DNA of 10,565 bases from JAYZAP01 sp964645285 (GTDB lineage: Bacteria > Pseudomonadota > Alphaproteobacteria > JAAXGF01), in assembly GCA_964645285.1 (NCBI GenBank), contig CAZYDR010000120.1, positions 1 to 10,565 on the forward strand. The letters are read 5' to 3'. Each line of letters begins with the position of its first letter. Within the stretch, counting starts at the first letter, position 1. Shown piece after piece: positions 1-5,911 of the stretch. Under the pieces are notes generated by a model that had not been told where the DNA came from, searched no databases, and saw nothing but the letters and a program-made list of their open reading frames with translations. Both the position numbers and the translations under genes were made by a program.

Positions 1-1
1 G

Positions 2-610
2 ATTGTTCTTGGTGCGCCGTGACAGCACCTGGATGACCCGGCGAATTTCCTCGTCGCGGCCGATCACCGGGTCGAGTTTGCCTTCGCGGGCCAGGGCGGT
101 GAGGTCGCGGGCGTATTTGTTGAGGGCGTCGTATTGGTCCTCGGCCCAGGCGGAATCCGCGGTGCGGCCCTTGCGCAGATCGTTAATGGCGCTGTTGAGA
201 GCCTGGGCGGTGAGCTTGGCATCGGCGAGCACCTGGGCTGATGGCGTCGGAGTGGCCAGCACCAGAGCCAGCAGCAGACGCTCGGCGGTGACGAAACGGT
301 CGCCGGCTTTCTCGGCGACCTGCTCGGCGCTCTCGAACAGCCGCGCGGTTTCGGGCGCGAGATAGACTTGGCTCGCGCCGCCGCCTTCGACCTTGGGTCG
401 TTTGTCGAGTTCAGCCTCAATTGCGTTAAGCGCCTGCCCGTGGTTGGCGCCGGTGGCCTCCATCAGTTGGGCTGCCAGGCCTTCCTTGTCGTCGAGCAGC
501 ACCTTCAGCAGATGCTCAGGCGTGAATTGCCGGTGGCCGGCGCGCAATGCCAAGCCCTGGGCGGACTGAATGAATCCGCGCGCCCGTTCAGTATAATTGT
601 CAAAGTTCAT
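2..610 (-). CDS. clpB: ClpB disaggregase, N-terminal part (runs off the left edge)
   Basis: ClpB is the cytoplasmic Hsp100 AAA+ chaperone that, with DnaK/DnaJ/GrpE, pulls proteins out of aggregates using ATP. Only the first 203 codons are here; the frame is open to the window edge, so the gene is cut by the window, not broken. Residues 1-145 form the Clp N-terminal domain, starting MNFDNYTERARGF, with two related repeats (around 6-75 and 85-145, the first containing FTPEHLLKVLL and the second FVTAERLLLAL). After a linker the first AAA+ module begins near residue 160 with the typical stretches LNKYARDLT and GRDEEIRRVIQVLSRR. The Walker A loop should lie just beyond the edge. The ATG at 608-610 matches the usual ClpB start; an AGAGGG is rather far upstream (about 13 nt). 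A heat-shock type promoter lies about 80 bp upstream, fitting the known RpoH control of clpB. Identity is very secure; ClpA or ClpC would differ in the N-domain. Confidence 0.96.
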   Translation of the reverse strand, partial: MNFDNYTERARGFIQSAQGLALRAGHRQFTPEHLLKVLLDDKEGLAAQLMEATGANHGQALNAIEAELDKRPKVEGGGASQVYLAPETARLFESAEQVAEKAGDRFVTAERLLLALVLATPTPSAQVLADAKLTAQALNSAINDLRKGRTADSAWAEDQYDALNKYARDLTALAREGKLDPVIGRDEEIRRVIQVLSRRTKNN

Positions 611-692
611 GATTGTCTCGGAACCCTCTGATTGAGCGGTTTCGCCGCTGTCTCGGCCCTCGAATGAGCAACCGGACTAGAGACTAGAGAGT

Positions 693-721
693 ATATGGGT
701 GCCGCTATAGCGGTGCGCAAG
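693..721 (-). promoter_or_regulatory. Sigma-32 (RpoH)-type heat-shock promoter of clpB
   Basis: Read on the minus strand there is a -35 CTTGCG (716-721), a 15-bp spacer (701-715) and a -10 ACCCATAT (693-700). The E. coli sigma-32 consensus is CTTGAA, 13-17 bp, CCCCATNT, so the -10 matches at 7 of 8 positions and the -35 at 4 of 6 with correct spacing. The start of transcription would fall near 686, leaving a leader of roughly 76 nt before the clpB ATG. Placement directly upstream of a classic heat-shock gene supports the call. The assignment is by motif only. Confidence 0.7.
702..713. repeat. 12-bp perfect palindrome in the clpB promoter spacer
   Basis: CCGCTATAGCGG is its own reverse complement and lies wholly between the -35 and -10 elements of the clpB promoter. 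A second inverted repeat, GCGCAA-GG-TTGCGC (715-728), overlaps the -35. Either could be an operator or simply chance; the sequence alone does not decide. Confidence 0.5.
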
Positions 722-750
722 GTTGCGCCGCCGGTAATGAATCGCTTGTA

Positions 751-773
751 ACGATAAAGCCGGGAAACCCGGC
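751..773 (-). terminator. Short terminator-like hairpin after the DUF4167 gene
   Basis: On the minus strand, three bases past the TAG stop (777-779), GCCGGG-TTT-CCCGGC (773 to 759) forms a 6-bp all-GC stem with a 3-nt loop, followed by TTTATCGT. The stem is strong but the T-tract is short, so termination may be partial. It separates the DUF4167 gene from the clpB promoter. Confidence 0.55.
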
Positions 774-776
774 GGG

Positions 777-1235
777 CTATTCGATGACGGGCTGGGGCTC
801 GTTGGCCGGATCGCTCGGCGCATCGACGACGGGTTCTTTCTTCTCCACCACGGCTTCCTGAGGTGCTTCCTCGGCATCGGCGGCGACAGCGTTGTCGGGC
901 TGATTTTGCCCTTCCTGGCCATCCTGGCGCTGATGCTGGTTCTGCTGGCGTTGCTGCTGCTGTTGCCGCTGGGCATTGATCTCGCTGGAGACGCGATAGT
1001 AGTGCTCGGCGTGTTGGAGATAGTTCTCGGCCATAACCCGGTCACCGGATGTGGTGGCATCGCGGGCTAGGGACTGGTATTTCTCGAAAATTTGGCTTGG
1101 GTTACCCCGGATTTTTACATCTGGCCCGTTACTGTCGAAACTGTTAGAGCGTCCGCCGCCACCGCCTTGGCCGGATCCCCGCCGCTGATTGTTGCGATTA
1201 TTACGGGGTCGCTTGGTATTCATACCTGGTCTCAT
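777..1235 (-). CDS. DUF4167 domain protein, possible RNA-binding
   Basis: A 152-residue protein of the DUF4167 family, known to me from alphaproteobacteria and often encoded beside prmC and clpB, without an established function. Residues 1-30 are basic and glycine-rich (MRPGMNTKRPRNN, then a GQGGGGG run). The conserved core is about 35-82, with SNGPDVKIRG and DRVMAENYLQHAEHYYR. Residues 89-112 are mostly glutamine and arginine, and the tail is acidic and proline-rich. No signal peptide or membrane segment is visible. I chose the ATG at 1233-1235 because family members begin MRPG; the frame stays open upstream to about 1370, but that extension has no family features. No clear Shine-Dalgarno is present. 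The basic glycine-rich head and Q/R-rich region resemble disordered RNA-binding regions, which is an inference. It is shorter than many rhizobial members. The upstream gap contains inverted repeats that may form a leader structure. Confidence 0.88.
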   Translation of the reverse strand: MRPGMNTKRPRNNRNNQRRGSGQGGGGGRSNSFDSNGPDVKIRGNPSQIFEKYQSLARDATTSGDRVMAENYLQHAEHYYRVSSEINAQRQQQQQRQQNQHQRQDGQEGQNQPDNAVAADAEEAPQEAVVEKKEPVVDAPSDPANEPQPVIE

Positions 1236-1257
1236 GAGTATATCATTTCGATTGCCG

Positions 1258-1390
1258 CGCGCAGTTTTCGAGCCCTGCGCGACTCCACCATTGTTGTCTG
1301 GGTCGGATGGGATCGATACCGGTATCGGTGGTCGTTGGTAATGGAGTTCCAAAAAACTCCAAGCCCCCAAGGGCTGACGATCCCAATCGC
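1258..1390 (-). promoter_or_regulatory. Candidate structured RNA leader of the DUF4167 gene
   Basis: Several nested inverted repeats occur in the non-coding gap upstream of the DUF4167 start. Read as minus-strand RNA: a long-range stem GGGATCG (1384-1378) with CGATCCC (1315-1309), extendable by three pairs past a one-base bulge; a hairpin AGCCC-TTGG-GGGCT (1375-1362); a hairpin GGAGTT-TTTTGG-AACTCC (1360-1343); a 14-bp palindrome CGATACCGGTATCG (1314-1327); and a hairpin CGCGCAG/CTGCGCG with a 10-nt loop (1281-1258), ending about 22 nt before the ATG. A run of six T (1356-1351) follows the second hairpin after five bases, giving a weak terminator-like look. I do not recognise a known riboswitch or sRNA family. 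Pairings were found by eye, without energy calculation. Confidence 0.4.
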
Positions 1391-1447
1391 CTATCTACTT
1401 AATCAAGGTTAGCGCGCTTTCCAAGTGGTATTTTTCGTTATCCACAA
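1391..1447. other. AT-rich gap upstream of the DUF4167 leader, no clear promoter
   Basis: This stretch right after the prmC stop is noticeably richer in A/T than its surroundings. On the minus strand TTGGAA (1419-1424) is a possible -35, but nothing at the right distance resembles TATAAT well, so I do not call a promoter. There is no hairpin plus T-tract directly behind prmC, so read-through from the upstream operon into the DUF4167 gene is possible. It contains the DnaA-box sequence listed separately. Confidence 0.4.
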
Positions 1448-1460
1448 TTAATTTTTCGTT
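1430..1460. repeat. 10-bp direct repeat around the DnaA box
   Basis: ATTTTTCGTT occurs at 1430-1439 and again at 1451-1460, a 21-bp period close to two helical turns. The first copy overlaps the DnaA-box sequence by two bases; the second lies in the last codons of prmC. A 10-bp palindrome TGTTGCAACA follows at 1461-1470, inside the prmC coding end. Confidence 0.6.
1438..1446 (+). promoter_or_regulatory. Perfect DnaA-box sequence
   Basis: TTATCCACA matches the strict consensus TTATNCACA exactly. It lies between the prmC stop and the DUF4167 gene in an AT-rich patch. Only one box was seen, so this is not evidence of a replication origin; it could be a DnaA-titrating or transcription-regulating site, or chance. 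Confidence 0.4.
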
Positions 1461-2311
1461 TGTTGCAACAGGATACAGCGCTCGATGCCGGCCAGATCGC
1501 GGCGTCGGCCCGCTTCCATAAGGCCGGCGTCGGCCATAATCGCCAACACGCCCGCTGCTTGGCCAGCGCCGATTTCGAGGATGGCGATGCCGTTTATCGC
1601 CAATAACCGGGCAATATCGGGGGCCATGGCGCGGTAGCAGGTCAGGGCGTCAGCGCCGCAGAACAGGGCCGTAGCCGGTTCAAAGCCGATAATTTCAGGC
1701 GCCAGTTCCACGGCCTCATGGTCGCCGATATACGGCGGGTTGGCGACAATCAGGTCAAACTCGTCGTTAAGACCCTGGCCCCAATTGCCTTCCCAGAACG
1801 CGGTGCGGTCCCCGAGACCGAGCTGGGCGGCGTTGGTCCGAGCCACATCAAGGGCCGGGGCGCTGATATCGACACCGAGACCATGGGCGTCCGGCAGTTC
1901 GCTGAGGAGCGCCAGCAACAGACAGCCGGTGCCGGTCCCGAGATCGAGCAGGCGGCTGGGCGCTTCGCCGTCCGCGAATACGGCGAGCGCCGCATCGACA
2001 ACGGTTTCGCTGTCCGGGCGCGGGATCAGGGTGTCGCGGGTGACCGTGAACGGCAGACTCCAGAACTCGCGGGTGCCGAGGATATAGGCCGCCGGTTCAC
2101 GGGTAGCCCGGCGCGAGATCAGGGTATCGACCCGCCGGCTTTCACCGTTCGTCAGGGAGCGGCCGGGCTCCGCCAGCATGACCTCGCGGCCAATGCCCAG
2201 GGCGTGGCCGACCAGCACCTGGGCCTCGCGCCGGGGATCATCGATTCCAGCCTCGTTCAGGGTTCGGGCGGCGGCGTCCAGAGTCTCACGGAGCGTCGGC
2301 TGGTAGCTCAC
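1448..2311 (-). CDS. prmC: Release factor glutamine methyltransferase PrmC
   Basis: PrmC uses S-adenosylmethionine to methylate the glutamine of the GGQ motif in release factors RF1 and RF2, which raises termination efficiency in the cytoplasm. The 287-residue protein has the family's usual length. Residues 1-80 are the helical N-terminal domain that docks the release factor. The Rossmann-type methyltransferase domain follows, with IPRPDSE (96-102), the SAM-binding DLGTGTG (123-129) and the catalytic NPPY (191-194) that holds the target glutamine, then FEPATAL (210-216). IPRPDSE has serine where threonine is usual, a mild change. Translation starts at a GTG (2309-2311) whose last bases overlap the prfA stop as GTGA. 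No good Shine-Dalgarno is present, so coupling to prfA translation is likely. It follows its own substrate gene. Identity is secure; the paralogue PrmB, which acts on ribosomal protein L3, is less likely given the position beside prfA. Confidence 0.95.
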   Translation of the reverse strand: MSYQPTLRETLDAAARTLNEAGIDDPRREAQVLVGHALGIGREVMLAEPGRSLTNGESRRVDTLISRRATREPAAYILGTREFWSLPFTVTRDTLIPRPDSETVVDAALAVFADGEAPSRLLDLGTGTGCLLLALLSELPDAHGLGVDISAPALDVARTNAAQLGLGDRTAFWEGNWGQGLNDEFDLIVANPPYIGDHEAVELAPEIIGFEPATALFCGADALTCYRAMAPDIARLLAINGIAILEIGAGQAAGVLAIMADAGLMEAGRRRDLAGIERCILLQQTKN

Positions 2312-3381
2312 GACATGGCCGCCAACCGGTGCGCCTGATCGTCGGCGGTCAGGGCGTCGACCAGTTCGTCGAGAGCTTCGCCGGACAGCACCTTGTCGAG
2401 CTTGTAGAGGGTCAGGTTGATGCGGTGATCGCTGACCCGTCCTTGGGGGAAATTGTAGGTTCGGATGCGCTCCGAACGGTCGCCGGAGCCGACCTGGCCA
2501 CGGCGCGCGGCGGCGCGTTCCGCATCGGCGGCGGCGCGTTCCATCTCGTAAAGCCGGGCGCGCAGTACGCGCATGGCCTTGGCCTTGTTCTTGTGCTGGG
2601 ATTTCTCGTCCTGCTGGCTGACCACCAGGCCGCTGGGCAGATGGGTAATGCGGATGGCGCTGTCGGTGGTGTTGACCGACTGGCCGCCGGGGCCGCTGGC
2701 TCGGAAGACATCGATGCGCAGGTCCTTGTCGTCGATCACCACGTCGATTTCCTCGGCTTCGGGCAGCACCGCCACGGTCGCCGCCGAGGTATGGATGCGG
2801 CCGCCGGCCTCGGTTTCGGGAACCCGCTGGACCCGGTGGACACCGGATTCGAACTTGAGCCGCGAGAACACGTCCTTGCCGCTGATCGACACCACCACTT
2901 CCTTGATGCCGCCAAGGCCGGTGTCCGATGCCGCCATGACCTCGATCTTCCAGCCGCGGTTCTCGGCATAGCGCTGGTACATACGATAGAGATCGGCGGC
3001 GAACAGGGCGGCCTCGTCACCGCCGGTGCCGGCGCGGACCTCAAGAATGGCGTTGCGCCAGTCGGCCTCGTCCCGAGGCAGCAACAGTACCTGAAGCTGT
3101 TGTTCGAGGGTGGGCAGGCGCTCGCCCAATTCGGCGCGCTCCTCTTGCGCCAGGGCGCGCATTTCCGCGCCCTCTTCGGCGGCGATCATCTCGTCCAGGT
3201 CGGCGATTTCCGTGGTCACGCCGCGCAGTTCCTCGACCGCCTCGACCACCGGCGTCAGCTCGGCATATTCCTTGGCCAGGCGCACGTATTCATCGGGGCT
3301 GACGTCGCCCTGCTGAGACATCAGCGCGGCGAGTTCGGCGTAGCGCTCCACGACCCGTGTCAGATTGTCTTCAAGGCTCAC
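2308..3381 (-). CDS. prfA: Peptide chain release factor 1
   Basis: RF1 recognises UAA and UAG stop codons in the ribosomal A site and triggers release of the finished peptide. The 357-residue length is typical. A charged helical N-terminal domain (1-105) is followed by the codon-recognition domain, whose tripeptide PET (188-190, in RVPETEAGGRIHTSAATVAV) fits the RF1 PxT pattern and rules out RF2, which has SPF. The universal GGQ lies at 232-234 in RASGPGGQSVN; its glutamine is the PrmC target. The end shows the conserved RTYNFPQGRVSDHRI. The start is a GTG (3379-3381) overlapping the hemA stop by four bases as GTGA, with a good AGGAG eight bases upstream (3390-3394). The gene ends in TGA, which RF1 does not read. 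The hemA-prfA-prmC order is the same as in E. coli. Identity is certain for practical purposes. Confidence 0.98.
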   Translation of the reverse strand: MSLEDNLTRVVERYAELAALMSQQGDVSPDEYVRLAKEYAELTPVVEAVEELRGVTTEIADLDEMIAAEEGAEMRALAQEERAELGERLPTLEQQLQVLLLPRDEADWRNAILEVRAGTGGDEAALFAADLYRMYQRYAENRGWKIEVMAASDTGLGGIKEVVVSISGKDVFSRLKFESGVHRVQRVPETEAGGRIHTSAATVAVLPEAEEIDVVIDDKDLRIDVFRASGPGGQSVNTTDSAIRITHLPSGLVVSQQDEKSQHKNKAKAMRVLRARLYEMERAAADAERAAARRGQVGSGDRSERIRTYNFPQGRVSDHRINLTLYKLDKVLSGEALDELVDALTADDQAHRLAAMS

Positions 3382-4646
3382 GTCTTTGTCTCCTGGTTGG
3401 GGTCGAGGCGAAACAGCCGGCGCAGCAGGCGCTCGGTATCGGCGTCGTCGGTCGCGAGATCGCGCAGCGCCTCGCTGGGGTCATGAAGCAGCCGGTTGAT
3501 CAGGCTGCGCGTGACCACATCGGCGTCGTTGTTGCCGGCGCCGGCGAGAACTTCCTGGCGCAGGACCTCGAAGCGTTGGCGCAAGGCGTCGATGGCCGGC
3601 GCCCGGGCACGCGTGGCACGGGCCTGGCCATAGGCCGCCAGGCGCTCGTCGATAATCTGCCAGGCTTCGTCGGCTACCGCCTCGCGTTCGGCCAGTCCGG
3701 CCCGGGCGACCCCTTCCAGATCGGTGCTGTCGTAGACGAAAGCGCCGTCGAGTTTCTCGATGGCCGGGTCGGCGTCGCGCGGCACCGCCAGATCGATAAT
3801 GAAAATCGGATGCCGCCGCCGTCGCCGCAGGGCCTCATCCATGGCCTCAACACTCAGGGTATAGGTGCCGAGCCCGGCACAGGTAATCACCACGTCGGCG
3901 GCCACCAGGGCGTCAGGCAGGGTCTCGAAATCGATGAAGTTGGCGCCCAGGGCTCGCGCCAGGGGTTCGGCTCGTGACGACGTGCGGTGGGTGACCACCA
4001 GGCTGCCGAGGCCGGCATGGCGCATTTTGTCGGCGACCATCTCGCCCATTTCGCCGAGGCCGATGACCAGACCGGCGCAGGACGCCAGATCGCCGTGAAT
4101 CTCGCGGCTGACCTCGACGGCGGCGGCGGCGATGGACACCGGGCGCTCGCCGATGGCGGTCTCGCTGCGTACCCGCTTGGCGGCGCCGTAAGCGGCCTGC
4201 AACAGGCCATCGAACTCGCTGCCCATCATATCCGACGCCTGGGCCACCCGATGGGCCTCCTTGAGCTGGCCAAGCACGTTGGGCTCGCCGATCATCAGGC
4301 TGTCGAGGGATGCGGCGATGGCGAACAGGTGGCGCGCCGCCGCCTCGCCTTCCAGGGTATAGAAGCCGGCGGCCAACTCGCTGACGTCGACGCCGGCGCG
4401 ACTGCCCAGAATCTCCACGACGGCGGTGGCGACGGCCATGGGATCGTCATGGATGGTGTGGATTTCGACCCGGTCGCAGGTCGACATCAGCAAGGCCTGA
4501 TCGAGGCCCGCCGCGCGCAGCTTTTCAAACACCATGGCGACTTCGTCATCGTCGACTAAAAGCTGCTCGCGAAGCGCTATCGGCGCCGAACGATGGTTGG
4601 CGCCGACCACCACCAGGGCCGGCCAATCGTTGGGCTGTTCAGCCAT
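3378..4646 (-). CDS. hemA: Glutamyl-tRNA reductase (C5 pathway of tetrapyrrole synthesis)
   Basis: Glutamyl-tRNA reductase converts glutamyl-tRNA(Glu) to glutamate-1-semialdehyde with NADPH, the first committed step of the C5 route to haem. The 422 residues include the catalytic domain with GANHRSAPIALRE (15-27) and the STCDRVE motif (55-61), whose Cys57 is the expected nucleophile. IGEPNVLGQLKEAH follows (119-132), then the NADPH-binding fold with GLGEMGEMVA (196-205), THRTSSRAEPLA (219-230) and DLAVPRDADP (285-294), and a helical dimerisation tail from about 315. Two conserved spots differ: CDR where CNR is usual, and EPNVLG where E(P/T)QILG is usual. The ATG (4644-4646) is seven bases after the hisS stop; the gene overlaps prfA by four bases. 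An alphaproteobacterium is expected to use ALA synthase, also called hemA but unrelated, so presence here is unexpected. Family membership is clear; retained activity is inferred from the intact cysteine and cofactor fold. Confidence 0.93.
   Translation of the reverse strand: MAEQPNDWPALVVVGANHRSAPIALREQLLVDDDEVAMVFEKLRAAGLDQALLMSTCDRVEIHTIHDDPMAVATAVVEILGSRAGVDVSELAAGFYTLEGEAAARHLFAIAASLDSLMIGEPNVLGQLKEAHRVAQASDMMGSEFDGLLQAAYGAAKRVRSETAIGERPVSIAAAAVEVSREIHGDLASCAGLVIGLGEMGEMVADKMRHAGLGSLVVTHRTSSRAEPLARALGANFIDFETLPDALVAADVVITCAGLGTYTLSVEAMDEALRRRRRHPIFIIDLAVPRDADPAIEKLDGAFVYDSTDLEGVARAGLAEREAVADEAWQIIDERLAAYGQARATRARAPAIDALRQRFEVLRQEVLAGAGNNDADVVTRSLINRLLHDPSEALRDLATDDADTERLLRRLFRLDPNQETKT
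3390..3394 (-). promoter_or_regulatory. Ribosome binding site supporting the prfA GTG start
   Basis: AGGAG on the minus strand, within the last codons of hemA, is eight bases from the GTG at 3379-3381. It decides in favour of this non-ATG start. Confidence 0.75.
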
Positions 4647-4653
4647 AGGATCG

Positions 4654-5898
4654 CTAACGATAAGCGGTGAGCCGGTCGGTCAACTCCGGGAGCGGTATCA
4701 GGACCTGCTCGCCCGTATCTAGATCACGAAGGGTAACGGCGCCCTGGGCGCGCTCGTCGTCACCGAGGATGAGGGCGGCGCTGGCCCCCAGCTTGTTGGC
4801 GCGTTTCATGCGCTTTTGCAGATTGCCGCGATAGCCGAGATCGACGGTGAAGCCTTCGCGGCGCAACCGGTGGGTCAGTTCCAGAGCTTCATGGGCTGCT
4901 TCGTCGCCGACGGGAATCACCGCGATGGGACGTTTGGCGGCGTCGATGTCGCCGACCAGCATGGCTAGGCGTTCGATGCCGGCGGCCCAGCCGATGCCTG
5001 GCGTCGGCGGCCCGCCCATGGCCTCGATCAGCCCGTCATAACGGCCGCCGGCGACCATCGCGCCCTGGGCGCCAAGCGCCTGGGTGGTGAATTCGAACGC
5101 GGTGTGGGTGTAGTAGTCGAGGCCGCGTACCAGCCGGGGATTGACCCGGTAGGCGATGCCGAGGCGGTCGAGGCCATCCGTGACGGCGGCAAAGAAGGCC
5201 GCCGAATGGTCGTTGAGAAAGTCGGCCATCAGCGGTGCGTCGGCGACAATGCGGCGGTCGCCCTCGTCCTTGGAATCGAGGATGCGCAGGGGATTGCGCT
5301 CAAGGCGTTTGATGCTGTCCTCGGAAAGCTGGCCGCGAAAATCGCTGAAATAGGTGACCAGGGCGTCGCGGTAAGCGGCGCGGCTTTCCTGGTCGCCCAG
5401 GGTGTTGAGTTCGAGCTCGGTCAACGCGGCGATACCCAGGTCTTCCAGCAGTTGGGCGCCTAGGGCAATGACCTCGATGTCGGCCAGGGGTTCGGCGACA
5501 CCAAGAATCTCCGCATCAACCTGGTGGAACTGCCGTTGCCGGCCTTTCTGGGGCCGCTCGTAGCGGAACATGGAACCATGACCGTAGAACTTGAGCGGCA
5601 GGTTCTGCGCCAGGCCACCGGAAATGAAGGCGCGGGCGATGCCGGCGGTGTACTCGGGCCGCAGCGTGACCTCATCGCCGCCGCGGTCCGTGAAGGTGTA
5701 CATCTCCTTGGACACCACGTCCGAGGTTTCCCCCAGGGTGCGCTTGAAGACCTCGGTGAACTCGAAAATCGGCGTCGAAATTTCACCGAAGGCAAAACGC
5801 TCCGCGACGTCGCGAAACACCTCGATGACGTGACGGTGGCGTCGGCTGTCATCGGGCAACAAATCATGGGTGCCGCGTATCGGCTGAAGTTTCGCCAC
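4654..5898 (-). CDS. hisS: Histidyl-tRNA synthetase
   Basis: This class II synthetase charges tRNA(His) with histidine. The 414 residues match the bacterial norm. The N-terminus carries RGTHDLLP (8-15). Motif 2 is FRYERPQKGRQRQFHQ (111-126), the histidine-specific segment is GLDYYTHTAFEF (259-270), and motif 3 is GIGWAAGIERLAML (301-314). The anticodon-binding domain occupies about 325-414. The motif 2 loop keeps the form seen in E. coli, not the divergent HisRS reported for part of the alphaproteobacteria whose tRNA(His) lacks G-1. The start is a GTG (5896-5898) with AGGAG eight bases upstream. That ribosome site overlaps the ispG stop codon, leaving only 11 bp between the genes and implying co-transcription. 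Identity is certain. HisZ, the catalytically dead relative used in histidine synthesis, is unlikely because the histidine-binding segments are intact. Confidence 0.97.
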   Translation of the reverse strand: MAKLQPIRGTHDLLPDDSRRHRHVIEVFRDVAERFAFGEISTPIFEFTEVFKRTLGETSDVVSKEMYTFTDRGGDEVTLRPEYTAGIARAFISGGLAQNLPLKFYGHGSMFRYERPQKGRQRQFHQVDAEILGVAEPLADIEVIALGAQLLEDLGIAALTELELNTLGDQESRAAYRDALVTYFSDFRGQLSEDSIKRLERNPLRILDSKDEGDRRIVADAPLMADFLNDHSAAFFAAVTDGLDRLGIAYRVNPRLVRGLDYYTHTAFEFTTQALGAQGAMVAGGRYDGLIEAMGGPPTPGIGWAAGIERLAMLVGDIDAAKRPIAVIPVGDEAAHEALELTHRLRREGFTVDLGYRGNLQKRMKRANKLGASAALILGDDERAQGAVTLRDLDTGEQVLIPLPELTDRLTAYR

Positions 5899-5906
5899 GG
5901 TAATTT

Positions 5907-5911
5907 CTCCT
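5907..5911 (-). promoter_or_regulatory. Ribosome binding site supporting the hisS GTG start
   Basis: AGGAG on the minus strand is eight bases from the hisS GTG and overlaps two bases of the ispG TAG stop (5910-5912), tying hisS translation closely to the end of ispG. Confidence 0.75.

Noticed and set aside
1257..1290. Plus-strand stretch resembling a tRNA or tmRNA 3' end: TTCGAGCCC flanked by a stem, then GACTCCACCA.
   Set aside because: No matching 5' acceptor strand (GGAGTCG type), D-arm or anticodon arm lies upstream, no tmRNA tag-coding region is near, and the hairpin loop is 10 nt rather than the 7 of a T-loop.
1236..1370. N-terminal extension of the DUF4167 frame up to a TTG at about 1370.
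   Set aside because: Family members start MRPG, the extension lacks conserved residues, and its DNA is full of inverted repeats, fitting a non-coding leader better.
1430..1460. Possible replication origin at the DnaA box.
   Set aside because: Only one box is visible, with no cluster, no dnaA, dnaN, hemE, parA or gidA neighbours, and no repeated AT-rich unwinding array.
2329..3486. Long open plus-strand frame opposite prfA (385 codons).
   Set aside because: It is antisense to a fully conserved prfA, has no recognisable protein features, and arises from codon bias in GC-rich DNA.
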